A stretch of DNA of 64,000 nt from Ralstonia pickettii DTP0602 (lineage in GTDB: Bacteria; Pseudomonadota; Gammaproteobacteria; Burkholderiales; Burkholderiaceae): assembly GCA_000471925.1 (NCBI GenBank), contig CP006667.1, positions 4,340,001-4,404,000 on the forward strand, read 5' to 3'. Each line of letters opens with the position of its first letter. The stretch's first letter is position 1. Under the pieces are notes generated by a model, which saw only the letters and a list, made by a program, of their open reading frames with translations, did no database searches and was not told the origin of the DNA. Shown piece by piece: positions 8,854-17,458 of this stretch. The position numbers were made by a program, and so were the translations under genes.

Positions 8854-9073
8854 GCATTGTCTGTGATGTGGTGGCCGCTCCCGCGGTGTGGACCGACAGT
8901 CCTACGTGGTCACCTTGGGATGATGTCCTTGAAGTCGAGCACTCCTTTGTCGGCTGAGGCTACGGCCGAGATGAGCAGCGGTCCTTGCGGTCAGTTAATT
9001 CTCGTAGCCTCGCGACAGGATACGTCCCCCACAAAACAAACGGGTCCGGAGCTAAGACCGCACCCGTTTGAGC
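8854..9073. other. Non-coding right part of the element
   Basis: No convincing reading frame is seen in this 220-bp stretch between the putative operator and the right terminal repeat. A transposase remnant was looked for in both strands and not recognised. The only clear structure is the hairpin at 9038-9069. Confidence 0.5.
9038..9069 (-). terminator. Subterminal hairpin just inside the right end of the element
   Basis: AAACGGGT (9038-9045) pairs with ACCCGTTT (9062-9069). Read on the minus strand the hairpin is followed by GTTTTGTG. It would intercept transcripts entering the element from the binding-protein gene, whose own terminator was split by the insertion. Confidence 0.5.
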
Positions 9074-9099
9074 TTTCAACACTTTTTGTTAACGGCTAG
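9074..9099 (-). repeat. Right terminal inverted repeat of the toxin-antitoxin element
   Basis: Perfect 26-bp reverse complement of 7829-7854. It is immediately followed by the right copy of the 9-bp target duplication (9100-9108). Confidence 0.95.
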
Positions 9100-9136
9100 C
9101 ACCGAAGGTGGCGTTTCACACGGCAGTACCGAAGGC

Positions 9137-10288
9137 TTACTTGCCGCCAACCGTTTCCAGCACGGTCCACTTGCCGCCGACCACCTTGTAGACGGTGATA
9201 CCACCATCCTTCAGGTCGCCGCGCGCATCATAGGCCAGCGTCTTGGTGGTCACGCCCTGCATACTGGTCGCAGCCAGCACCGGCAGGTAACGCGCCGGAT
9301 CGGCCGACCCGGCCTTGACCATCGCCGTCATCATCGCGGTGGCGCCGTCATAGGCGTACGGCGAGTAGGTCTGCACCTTCGAGCCGAAGCGCTTCTCGTA
9401 CTTCTTCTCGTATGTAGAGCCGCCCGGCATCTGGTCCAGCGGCAGGCCGGCCAGCGACACCACGGTGCCTTCGGCAGACGGGCCGGCCAGCTTCAGGAAG
9501 TTGTCGGTCTTGGACATTTCGCCCGACACCAGCGGGGCCTTCATGCCCAGTTCCTTCACCTGCTTGGCCATCGGCGCGGACTGGGTCTCGGCGCCGCCGT
9601 AGAAGATGATGTCCGGGTTGCTGCGCTTGATGTTGGTCAGCACGGCCTTGAAGTCCACCGCCTTGTCGTTGGTGAACTCGCGGCGCACGATCTTGCCGCC
9701 GGCGGCCTTGGCGGCCTTCTCGAACTCGTCGGCCAGGCCCTGGCCGTAGGCGGTGCGGTCATCGACGATGGCGATGTTCTTCGCGCCCAGCTTCTTCACC
9801 ACGAAGGCGCCAATCACCGAACCCTGCTGGGTGTCGGAGGTCATCATGCGGAAGGTGGTCTTGAAGCCTTGCTTGGTGTATTCCGGCGCGGTCGCCATGG
9901 CGATCTGCGGAATGCCGGCGCGGTTGTAGACCATCGACGCCGGGATGGTGGTGCCCGAGTTGAAATGGCCGAGCATGCCCTGGATGCCGTTATCCACCAG
10001 CTTCTGCGCGACTACCGAGCCGGTCTTCGGGTCGGCCTGGTCGTCTTCGGAGACCAGCACGAACTTGACTTCCTTGCCGCCGATCTTGGGCTTGGTGGCG
10101 TTCATGTCCTCGATCGCGAGGACGATGCCGTTCTGCATGTCCTTGCCGTACTGCGCCTGGCCGCCGGTCATCGGGCCGGCAAAGCCCAGCTTGATTTCCT
10201 GGGCCTGCGCGAACGCGGCCGAGGCGGCGGTCAGGCCAGCCAGGGTCAGGGCAACGGTCACTGCCGTCTTGTGGAATGTCGAGCTCAT
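9137..10288 (-). CDS. Branched-chain amino acid ABC transporter substrate-binding protein (orphan)
   Basis: A 383-residue periplasmic binding protein of the LivJ/LivK type (type I fold). A Sec signal peptide ends near ASAAFAQA (about residue 29). The mature part starts QEIKLGFAGPMTGGQAQYGKDMQNG, typical of Leu/Ile/Val receptors, with GMLGHFNSGTTIPAS and IVDDRTAYGQGLADEFEKA further on. It would deliver branched-chain or related amino acids to a LivHMGF permease. No permease genes adjoin it, so it must serve a transporter encoded elsewhere, perhaps one of those at 36.6-48.6 kb. The start follows AAGGAGATCTG. Its natural terminator has been split by the element at 7829-9099. Confidence 0.9.
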   Translation of the reverse strand: MSSTFHKTAVTVALTLAGLTAASAAFAQAQEIKLGFAGPMTGGQAQYGKDMQNGIVLAIEDMNATKPKIGGKEVKFVLVSEDDQADPKTGSVVAQKLVDNGIQGMLGHFNSGTTIPASMVYNRAGIPQIAMATAPEYTKQGFKTTFRMMTSDTQQGSVIGAFVVKKLGAKNIAIVDDRTAYGQGLADEFEKAAKAAGGKIVRREFTNDKAVDFKAVLTNIKRSNPDIIFYGGAETQSAPMAKQVKELGMKAPLVSGEMSKTDNFLKLAGPSAEGTVVSLAGLPLDQMPGGSTYEKKYEKRFGSKVQTYSPYAYDGATAMMTAMVKAGSADPARYLPVLAATSMQGVTTKTLAYDARGDLKDGGITVYKVVGGKWTVLETVGGK

Positions 10289-10345
10289 CAGATCTCCTTG
10301 GGTCCCAAATGGTGTCGATGTGGTGCCGTTGCCGGCATTGTTGGA

Positions 10346-10370
10346 GGCGCGGTATTGGCAGTGCCGCGCC
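10346..10370 (-). terminator. Possible hairpin after putA
   Basis: GGCGCGG (10346-10352) pairs with CCGCGCC (10364-10370), about 75 bp beyond the putA stop. No T-tract follows on the minus strand, so it may be only a transcript-stabilising hairpin. Confidence 0.3.
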
Positions 10371-10444
10371 GTTCTTCGTATGCGCGCCGGGGCGGGATCG
10401 CCGCCACCGCCGCGCGCTTCGACAAGACGATGTCCGAGGTTGCC

Positions 10445-13400
10445 TCAGCCGATCGTCATCAAACTGGCATTGCCGCCCGCGGCCGCGGTGTTGACCGAGA
10501 GCGAGCGCTCGATCAGCAAACGGTCGAGCGCGACATTCGGTTCACCTTGCGCCAGGCCCTGCACGCCGATGATCGGGCCGGGGCGCGCGGCCACCTGCTC
10601 GCACACCGTGCGCAGCTGATCGGAGTCGCCGTGGTGCAGCACCGCATCGAATCCGGTATCCGCAGCGGTCCAGTCGGCCACCATGCGGACGCGCGATTGT
10701 ACGCCCTTAGGCAGGCGCGCAAACAGCCCCCGGCCGACAGGGTTTTCCGGCCAGACCGCCTCGGCGCCGACGGTCAGCACGGCGCCCAGCTGCAGCGCCA
10801 GGTCGGCCTCTTGCGCGGCCAGGCACAGCACGCGTTCGCGCGGCAGCAGCGTGTAGGTGTTACGCTCGCCAGTGGGGCCGGCCAGCGTCACCGCCAGGCC
10901 CGAGGGCGAGGCCTCCGCGAAGCGTTCGCAGGCGGCGGCCACTTCCGGCAGCTCAGCGCGGGCCCAGGTGCGGAAGGCCTCGGCCGGGCGCACCGCCTCG
11001 TCGGCCGGGCCCACTGCTTCGGCGCTGCTGCTGACATCGGCCGCGCGCACGCTGCGCGCCACCGCGTCCTGCGGGCATACCGACAGCAGGCGGTGCAGGT
11101 AGAGCGGGCCGCCCGCCTTCGGGCCGGTGCCCGACAGCGCCTCGCCGCCGAACGGCTGCACGCCCACTACCGCGCCGACGATATTGCGGTTCACGTACAG
11201 GTTGCCCACATGGGCGCGGCTGACGATAAACGAAATGGTCTCGTCGATGCGGGTATGGATGCCCAGCGTCAGGCCGTAGCCGGTGCCGTTGATCTGGCTG
11301 ACCATGGTGTCCAGCGCCGTGCGCGGGAAGCGCACCACGTGCAGCACCGGGCCAAACACTTCGCGCTTCAGTTCCTCGATGCTGTCGAGCTCGATCAGCG
11401 TCGGCGGCACGAAGGTGCCATGGCGGCAGCTGGCCGCCTGCGGCGCGTTGGGATCGGCCTGGTGGACACGGCGGCCCTTGGCGCGCATGGCATCGACATG
11501 GCGCACGATATTGGCACGCGCCTCTTCGTCGATCACCGGGCCGACGTCGGTCGACAGGCGGTCCGGGTTGGCCATGTTCAGCTCCTGCATGGCGCCCTTG
11601 AGCATTTCCAGCACGCGGTCGGCCACATCCTCCTGCAGGCAAAGCACGCGCAGCGCCGAGCAGCGCTGGCCGGCCGAGTCGAAGGCGGAGTTGACCACGT
11701 CGCCGACCACCTGCTCGGCCAGCGCCGACGAGTCGACGATCATCGCGTTCTGGCCGCCGGTCTCGGCGATCAGCGGGATCGGGCGGCCGGCGGCGTCGAG
11801 GCGGCCGGCCACGTTGCGTTGCAGGATGCGCGCGACCTCGGTCGAGCCAGTGAACATCACACCCTTGACGCGGGCATCGCCCACCAGCGCGGCGCCGACG
11901 GTCTCGCCCCGGCCCGGCAGCAGCTGCACCGCGCCGGCCGGCACACCGGCCTCGCGCAGCAGCCGCACCGCAGCGGCGGCGATCAGCGGGGTCTGCTCGG
12001 CGGGCTTGGCCAGCACCGGGTTGCCGGCGGCCAGCGCAGCGGCCACCTGGCCGGTGAAGATCGCCAGCGGGAAGTTCCACGGGCTGATGCAGACTACCGG
12101 GCCCAGCGGGCGGTGAGTGTCGTTGTCGAAGCTGCGGCGGATCTCGGCGGCGTAATAGCGCAGGAAGTCCACGGCCTCGCGCACTTCGGCGATGGCATTG
12201 GAGAAGGTCTTGCCGGCCTCGCGCATGATGATGCCCATCAGCGACTGCATCTGGGCTTCCATCAGGTCGGCCGCGCGCTCCAGCGCGGCGGCGCGCACGT
12301 CCGGCGGCGTGGCCTGCCAGATCGGCGCGGCGTTCACGGCGGCTTGCAGCGCGGCGTCGACGTCGGCCTGGCTGGCCACGGTGACATGGCCCACCACGTC
12401 GCGGTGGTCGGCCGGGTTCAGCACCGGCGCGGTAATGGCGTCGGCAGCGCGCGGCACCTCGGCGCCCACCAGCGGCTCGGCCACGGCGCGTTCGCTGGTG
12501 CCGGCAAGCAGCGCCGACGACAGCGAGGCCAGCCGGTGCTCATTCGCGAGATCGATACCGGCCGAGTTGGGGCGGCTCTTGCCATACAGCGTGCGCGGCG
12601 ACGGGATACGCGGGTGCGGCAGGCCCAGCACGCCCTCTTCGCGGTGCATGGCTTCGACCACGGCGACCGGGTCCGCCACCAGTTCGTCCAGCGAGATGGT
12701 GTCGTCGGCGATGCGGTTGACGAAGGAGGTGTTGGCGCCGTTTTCCAACAGTCGGCGCACCAGGTAGGCCAGCAGCGTCTCATGCGTGCCGACCGGGGCG
12801 TAGATCCGGCACGGACGGTTGAACTTGCCGTCGGCGGTGGGCCCGACCACCTGGTCGTACAGCGGCTCGCCCATGCCGTGCAGGCACTGGAACTCGTACT
12901 GGCCGGGGTAGTAGCTGTGGCCGGCGATCTGGTAGATGGCCGACAGCGTATGCGCGTTGTGCGTGGCGAACTGCGGGTAGATCGCGTCCGGCACCGACAG
13001 CAGCTTGCGCGCGCAGGCCACGTATGACACGTCGGTATAGACCTTGCGCGTGTAGACCGGGTAGCCCTCCAGCCCTTCGACCTGGGCGCGCTTGATCTCG
13101 CTGTCCCAGTAGGCGCCCTTGACCAGGCGGATCATCAGGCGGTGGCGGCTGCGGCGTGCCAGGTCGATCAGGTAGTCGATCACGAACGGGCAGCGCTTCT
13201 GGTAGCCCTGCACCACGAAGCCGATGCCGTTCCAGCCAGCCAGCTCGGGCTCGAAGCACAGGCGTTCGAGCAGATCCAGCGAGATCTCCAGACGGTCCGC
13301 TTCCTCGGCGTCGATATTGATGCCGATATCGTACTGGCGCGCCAGCAGCGTCAGCGACTTCAGGCGCTCGTACAGTTCCGTCACCACGCGCTCGTGCTGG

Positions 13401-14422
13401 GCGCGGCTGTAGCGCGGGTGCAGCGCCGACAGCTTGATCGAGATGCCCGGGCCTTCGTAGATGCCGCGCCCGCGCGAGGCCTGCCCGATGGCGTGGATGG
13501 CCTGCTCGTACGAGGCCAGGTAGCGCATCGCATCGGCCTCGGTCATGGCCGCTTCGCCGAGCATGTCATAGGAGTAGCGGAAGCCCTGCGCTTCGTACTT
13601 GCGCGCGTTGGCCAGCGCTTCGGAAATGGTCTCGCCGGTGACGAACTGCTCGCCCATCAGGCGCATCGCCATGTCTACGCCCTTGCGGATCAGCGGCTCG
13701 CCGCCCTTGCCGATGATGCGCGTGAGCGCCTTGGTCAGGCCGGATTCGGTATGGGTGGCAACCAGCCTGCCGGTCAGCAGCAGGCCCCAGGTGGCAGCGT
13801 TGACGAACAGCGACGGGCTCTGGCCCAGGTGCGACTGCCAGTTGGCGCCGCTGATCTTGTCGCGGATCAGTGCATCGCGGGTAGCCTTGTCCGGGATGCG
13901 CAGCAGGGCCTCGGCCAGGCACATCAGCGCCACGCCTTCCTGCGACGACAGCGAGAATTCCTGGATCAGCCCCTGCACCAGCCCTTCACGTCCGGTGCCG
14001 ACCTTCTGCTCGCGCAGCCGGGTGGCCAGCGTCTTGGCCATCTTGATGGCGGCGTCGGCCTGCTGTTGCGGCAGGCGGGCCTGCTCCAGCAGCACCGGCA
14101 CGCAATCGGTTTCCGGGCGGCGGTAGGCGGAGGTAATGGCTGCGCGCAGCACCGACTGCGGCTGGATGCTCTGCGCGAATTCCAGGAAGGCCTGCGGCGC
14201 GCCGTCGGCGTGGGCCGGCTCGGCGGCATCCGGGCCATCGGACTCCGCCGTGCCGGCGGCGCTGGTCTCGTGCGGCAGGTGGCCGCGCTCGACTTGCTCC
14301 AGGTAGGTGAAGATGGCCTGCTTGATCAGCCAGTGCGGCGTGCGGTCGATGGATTGGGCGACGCGCTTGAGGCGATCGCGCGAGGCGTCGTCGAGCTTGA
14401 CGCCGAGAGTGGTGGTGGCCAT
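10445..14422 (-). CDS. putA: Trifunctional proline utilisation protein PutA
   Basis: A 1,325-residue enzyme that oxidises proline to glutamate and represses its own synthesis. Residues 1-48 form a ribbon-helix-helix DNA-binding domain (TTLGVKLDDASRDRLKRVAQSIDRTPHWLIKQAI). The FAD proline dehydrogenase barrel spans about residues 190-510 (DAEEADRLEISLDLLERL; RLVKGAYWDSEIKRAQ). The NAD-dependent P5C dehydrogenase domain spans about 590-1070, with ISPWNFPLAIFTGQ, FTGSTEVAR and ETGGQNAMIVD. Its catalytic Cys921 lies in SAGQRCSALRVL. A long C-terminal domain closes the tunnel. When proline is present, PutA leaves DNA and joins the inner membrane to feed electrons to ubiquinone. GTTGCA operators lie just upstream. 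It is full-length for a trifunctional PutA. Confidence 0.97.
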   Translation of the reverse strand: MATTTLGVKLDDASRDRLKRVAQSIDRTPHWLIKQAIFTYLEQVERGHLPHETSAAGTAESDGPDAAEPAHADGAPQAFLEFAQSIQPQSVLRAAITSAYRRPETDCVPVLLEQARLPQQQADAAIKMAKTLATRLREQKVGTGREGLVQGLIQEFSLSSQEGVALMCLAEALLRIPDKATRDALIRDKISGANWQSHLGQSPSLFVNAATWGLLLTGRLVATHTESGLTKALTRIIGKGGEPLIRKGVDMAMRLMGEQFVTGETISEALANARKYEAQGFRYSYDMLGEAAMTEADAMRYLASYEQAIHAIGQASRGRGIYEGPGISIKLSALHPRYSRAQHERVVTELYERLKSLTLLARQYDIGINIDAEEADRLEISLDLLERLCFEPELAGWNGIGFVVQGYQKRCPFVIDYLIDLARRSRHRLMIRLVKGAYWDSEIKRAQVEGLEGYPVYTRKVYTDVSYVACARKLLSVPDAIYPQFATHNAHTLSAIYQIAGHSYYPGQYEFQCLHGMGEPLYDQVVGPTADGKFNRPCRIYAPVGTHETLLAYLVRRLLENGANTSFVNRIADDTISLDELVADPVAVVEAMHREEGVLGLPHPRIPSPRTLYGKSRPNSAGIDLANEHRLASLSSALLAGTSERAVAEPLVGAEVPRAADAITAPVLNPADHRDVVGHVTVASQADVDAALQAAVNAAPIWQATPPDVRAAALERAADLMEAQMQSLMGIIMREAGKTFSNAIAEVREAVDFLRYYAAEIRRSFDNDTHRPLGPVVCISPWNFPLAIFTGQVAAALAAGNPVLAKPAEQTPLIAAAAVRLLREAGVPAGAVQLLPGRGETVGAALVGDARVKGVMFTGSTEVARILQRNVAGRLDAAGRPIPLIAETGGQNAMIVDSSALAEQVVGDVVNSAFDSAGQRCSALRVLCLQEDVADRVLEMLKGAMQELNMANPDRLSTDVGPVIDEEARANIVRHVDAMRAKGRRVHQADPNAPQAASCRHGTFVPPTLIELDSIEELKREVFGPVLHVVRFPRTALDTMVSQINGTGYGLTLGIHTRIDETISFIVSRAHVGNLYVNRNIVGAVVGVQPFGGEALSGTGPKAGGPLYLHRLLSVCPQDAVARSVRAADVSSSAEAVGPADEAVRPAEAFRTWARAELPEVAAACERFAEASPSGLAVTLAGPTGERNTYTLLPRERVLCLAAQEADLALQLGAVLTVGAEAVWPENPVGRGLFARLPKGVQSRVRMVADWTAADTGFDAVLHHGDSDQLRTVCEQVAARPGPIIGVQGLAQGEPNVALDRLLIERSLSVNTAAAGGNASLMTIG

Positions 14423-14547
14423 GCGGGCAAATCTCCGTAAGACTGGAGGCCGCCGCCGGTGCTACCGCGTCTGTGCCGGAATGGCAGGGCGCGCGACCGG
14501 CCGCAGCCTGTGAGCTGGGGCGATCTTACTCCCGGGAATCACGAAGG

Positions 14548-14593
14548 TGCAACCCGGTGCAACCCTATCGAAAACCCTAATGCAGAGGTTGCA
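14548..14593 (-). promoter_or_regulatory. putA: Candidate PutA operator sites upstream of putA
   Basis: Three copies of the E. coli PutA recognition hexamer GTTGCA occur between putA and priA. Two are on the gene strand (14548-14553 and 14558-14563, 10 bp apart) and one is inverted (14588-14593). Because PutA here keeps its ribbon-helix-helix domain, autorepression from these sites is expected. Family knowledge supplies the motif; binding here is inferred. Confidence 0.65.
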
Positions 14594-14607
14594 CCAGGCG
14601 GCATGGA

Positions 14608-16935
14608 TCAGATCCGCAGCGGATCGATTTCCAGCTGCCAGCGCACCCCCTTGGCCTCCGTTCCTACCTCTGCGAAAGTCTGTACCCACTCGGCCACAAA
14701 GCGTTGCAGCGCCGGGCGTGAAGTGGCCTCGACCAGCATCTGCGCGCGCTCCCGGTTGGCGATGCGCACCATCGACATCGGCACCGGGTCATGCAGTTGC
14801 ACCTCGGCGGCGAGCTGGCAGGTATCGGCATGCCGGCGCGCCACCTGCAGGAACTGCAGCGCCCGTTCCAGCTGGCCATGCTCCGCGGTTACCAGCACCT
14901 GGAAGCAGAACGGGGGCAACCCGGCCTGGCGCCGCTCGCGCAACTGGCTGGCCGCGAATCCATCATAGTCGTGGCGCGTCAGCGCCTGCAATGCCGGGGT
15001 GTCCGGGTAGCGGGTCTGGATCAGTACCTCGCCCGCCAGGCCCGCGCGCCCTGCCCGGCCGGCGACCTGCATCAGCGAGGCAAAGAGGTGCTCGGCGGCG
15101 CGGAAGTCGTGGCTGAACATGGCGGCGTCGGGATGGACGATCCCCACCAGCGTCACGCGCTGGAAGTCATGGCCCTTGGCGACCATCTGCGTGCCCACCA
15201 GGATATCGACCTCGCCCGCGTGGACCTCGTCGAACATCGCCTGCGCGCTGCCCTTGCGCCGTGTCGAATCGGCGTCGATGCGGGCGATTCGGGCCTGCGG
15301 AAAGCGTGCCGCCAGCGCCTCTTCGATGCGCTGCGTGCCGCGCCCCAGCGGCGCGATATCGACATTTCCGCAGTCCGGGCAATGGTGCGGCACCGGCGCT
15401 TCCAGCCCGCAGTGATGACAGCGCAGGCGCCGCTCGGGCCGGTGCAGCACCAGGTACGCCGAGCAGCGCGGGCAGCCCGACAGCCAGCCGCAACTGTCGC
15501 AGGCGAGCACCGGCGCATAGCCGCGGCGGTTCAGGAACAGCAGGCTCTGCTCGCCGCGCGCCAGGCGGGCGTCGATGGCTTCAAGCAGCGGCACTGACAG
15601 GCCTTCGAACAGCGTGCGTTGGCGCTGGCGTTCGTGGTTGAGATCGACCAGGCGCACGGTCGGCAGCGCAGCGTCGGCCTGGGCGCGCTCGCGCAGCACC
15701 AACTTACGGTAAGTGCCCTGCCCTGCCCGCCACCAGGTCTCCATCGACGGCGTGGCCGAGCCCAGCACCACCGCGATGCCGCGTTGCTTGGCGCGCCACA
15801 CCGCCAGGTCACGCGCGGAGTAGCGCAGCCCCTCCTGCTGTTTGTAGGAGGTGTCATGCTCCTCGTCGACCACGATCAGCGCCAGCGCCGGCAGCGAGGC
15901 CATCACCGCCATGCGCGTGCCCAGCACGATGCGCGCCTCGCCGCGGTGGGCGGCCAGCCACTGCAGGCTGCGCTCCTGGTCGGCCAGCCCGCTGTGCAGC
16001 ACGGCCAGCGGCAAGTGTGGGAAGCGCGCGGCAATGCGGGCCTGGAGTTGCGGCGTCAGGTTGATTTCCGGGACCAGCATCAGTACCTGGGCCTGGGCAT
16101 CGCGTTCCAGCACCGCCTGCATCGCATGCAGGTAGACCTCGGTCTTGCCGCTGCCGGTGACGCCGTGAAGCAGGAACGGCGCGAACCCTCCGGCCTCGGC
16201 GATAGCCTGGACAGCGGCGCGCTGCTCGTCATGCAGCGCGGGCGCCACGGACGGTGGTTGCCCCGGGTCGATTGATAGCAGCGGGCGTGCGGTACGGCTG
16301 GCCTCGACCCAGCTGGCGGCCTGCCATTCGGCCAGCCGGGCCGGCGCGGCCGCGCACAGCACGCGCGCGTCGGCGAGCGCCAGCGGCTCGTCGGTGGTGG
16401 CGGCGCGGTCGGCCAGTGCCTGCGCCAGCGCACGCACGCTGCGTGCGCGCGGCGGCACGGCGGCCAGCAGGTCGGCGGCGTGGCCGGGCAGCAGGCGGTA
16501 TTCGTCGGTGCGGGCACGCTGGCCGAGGCCAGGCCAGCTCTCGGCCTCGCGCAACGCCGGCGGCAGGGCCGGCAGCATCACCTCGCCCAGCCGGCGCTGG
16601 TAGTAGCGCGCGGCAAAGGCGGCCAGCTCGATCCAGTCGGGCGGCAGCGGCGGCATCCAGTCCAGCCGCTGCGCCACCGGGCGCAAGCGCCCGGCCGGCA
16701 CATCGGAGCTGTCGGCACGCGCCACGGCCACACCGACCAGGCTGCGGCGGCCGAACGGCACCACCACCAGGTCTCCCAGGGCGATGTCGGGCGTGGCGAG
16801 GTAGTCGAAGCAGTCGTCGGCGGGCGTGTCCAGCGCGACCCGGACAATGGGCCGGGCGCTGGCAGACGGCGCCACGGCCTCGGTGGGTGCCATATCGGGC
16901 TCAGCGAGAGGGATGGCGCCGCTAGCGTGCGCCAT
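14608..16935 (-). CDS. priA: Primosomal protein N' (PriA), replication restart helicase
   Basis: A 775-residue superfamily 2 helicase that recognises stalled forks and loads the primosome. The N-terminal DNA-binding part (about residues 25-240) is followed by the helicase core. The core has Walker A GVTGSGKTEVYL (about 257-268), Walker B DEEHD, and a zinc-binding block with paired cysteines (ACDSCGWLSGCPRC, then RCHHCG and HCPDCGN). Next comes the second RecA-like lobe with VGTQMVAKGHDF and QVAGRAGR. The ATG at 16935 is used; a second methionine at residue 15 (16893) is an alternative and would remove a variable leader. It reads in the same direction as putA but is separated from it by 185 bp holding the putA operator. 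Confidence 0.96.
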   Translation of the reverse strand: MAHASGAIPLAEPDMAPTEAVAPSASARPIVRVALDTPADDCFDYLATPDIALGDLVVVPFGRRSLVGVAVARADSSDVPAGRLRPVAQRLDWMPPLPPDWIELAAFAARYYQRRLGEVMLPALPPALREAESWPGLGQRARTDEYRLLPGHAADLLAAVPPRARSVRALAQALADRAATTDEPLALADARVLCAAAPARLAEWQAASWVEASRTARPLLSIDPGQPPSVAPALHDEQRAAVQAIAEAGGFAPFLLHGVTGSGKTEVYLHAMQAVLERDAQAQVLMLVPEINLTPQLQARIAARFPHLPLAVLHSGLADQERSLQWLAAHRGEARIVLGTRMAVMASLPALALIVVDEEHDTSYKQQEGLRYSARDLAVWRAKQRGIAVVLGSATPSMETWWRAGQGTYRKLVLRERAQADAALPTVRLVDLNHERQRQRTLFEGLSVPLLEAIDARLARGEQSLLFLNRRGYAPVLACDSCGWLSGCPRCSAYLVLHRPERRLRCHHCGLEAPVPHHCPDCGNVDIAPLGRGTQRIEEALAARFPQARIARIDADSTRRKGSAQAMFDEVHAGEVDILVGTQMVAKGHDFQRVTLVGIVHPDAAMFSHDFRAAEHLFASLMQVAGRAGRAGLAGEVLIQTRYPDTPALQALTRHDYDGFAASQLRERRQAGLPPFCFQVLVTAEHGQLERALQFLQVARRHADTCQLAAEVQLHDPVPMSMVRIANRERAQMLVEATSRPALQRFVAEWVQTFAEVGTEAKGVRWQLEIDPLRI

Positions 16936-17458
16936 GCGTCGATTCCTGGTGCACCGCCTTTGCGCACACGCTATGCAGCTGGCGGCCCAGGGGGCGGACG
17001 AGGGATTTTTGTGTGCGGCGCAACATCAACTTAAAGTAAAACTTCAAATGTGGCCCTAAGTCGATGATAGATGACTGGTTTTCCACTAATTCCACCGCCC
17101 CTGTGGATAACTTTGTTGAAAAGTCGCGCCGGGGAGCCCGGAAGCCCCGCAAAACAAGGGATTCACCGGCATCGTCCCATGCTTTGAAAATCTTCCAAAT
17201 CCTTAAAAATCAAGACTTTGCAAACATCCCCCGGATAGGTTAGAGGGTGGCCTCGTCTTGCACTGCGGCAAACCTATCGGTGTGCATAAGTCAAGTACCG
17301 GCAATCAACTCCGAGCACCTTTTTGGCGAATGCTGGCGAAAAAGTTTACTTGACAGCAGTAGCGACGCGCCTCGCGCAGCACTGGGTACACCAGCGCACC
17401 AGTTCGTTGCAGCGCGGGGCGCGTCAGCAAAGGCATGCTGCCGCGCATACCGGCACCG
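16936..17458. other. Intergenic region between hemE and priA
   Basis: This 523-bp stretch has no convincing gene. It is more AT-rich than the flanking genes around 17020-17230. It contains one perfect inverse DnaA-box (TGTGGATAA, 17102-17110). The 3' end of hemE faces into it, but no clear rho-independent terminator was found. It must also hold the priA promoter, which could not be pinned down. Confidence 0.5.

Larger units (their letters stand above)
7829..9099. mobile_element. Non-autonomous transposon-like element carrying prlF-yhaV
   Basis: A 1,271-bp element bounded by perfect 26-bp inverted repeats (7829-7854 and 9074-9099). It is flanked by a 9-bp direct repeat, CACCGAAGG (7820-7828 and 9100-9108). 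Removing the element and one repeat copy restores a perfect terminator hairpin, which is strong evidence for insertion. No transposase is encoded; the only genes are the antitoxin prlF and toxin yhaV. Stem-loops lie just inside both ends. The first 19 bases of each end match the Tn5 outer end at 13 positions, and Tn5 also makes 9-bp duplications. An IS4/IS50-type transposase acting in trans is therefore the best guess (inference). Confidence 0.88.

Noticed and set aside
8854..9073. Possible transposase remnant inside the toxin-antitoxin element
   Set aside because: Both strands were read; no DDE-type motif or coherent frame was found in the 220 bp.
7829..9099. Integron cassette (attC-bounded) explanation for the toxin-antitoxin element
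   Set aside because: Toxin-antitoxin cassettes are common in integrons, but here the ends are perfect inverted repeats with a 9-bp target duplication and no attC-like core sites, so transposition explains it better.
9068..13027. A 1,319-codon open frame opposite putA and the binding-protein gene
   Set aside because: It is a GC-rich antisense shadow: His/Arg/Ala-rich, no family signatures, while the opposite strand encodes two unmistakable proteins.
17319..17350. CTTTTT...AAAAAG stem downstream of hemE as a terminator
   Set aside because: The inner bases (GGCG on both sides) do not pair, leaving only a six-base A/T stem, too weak to call.
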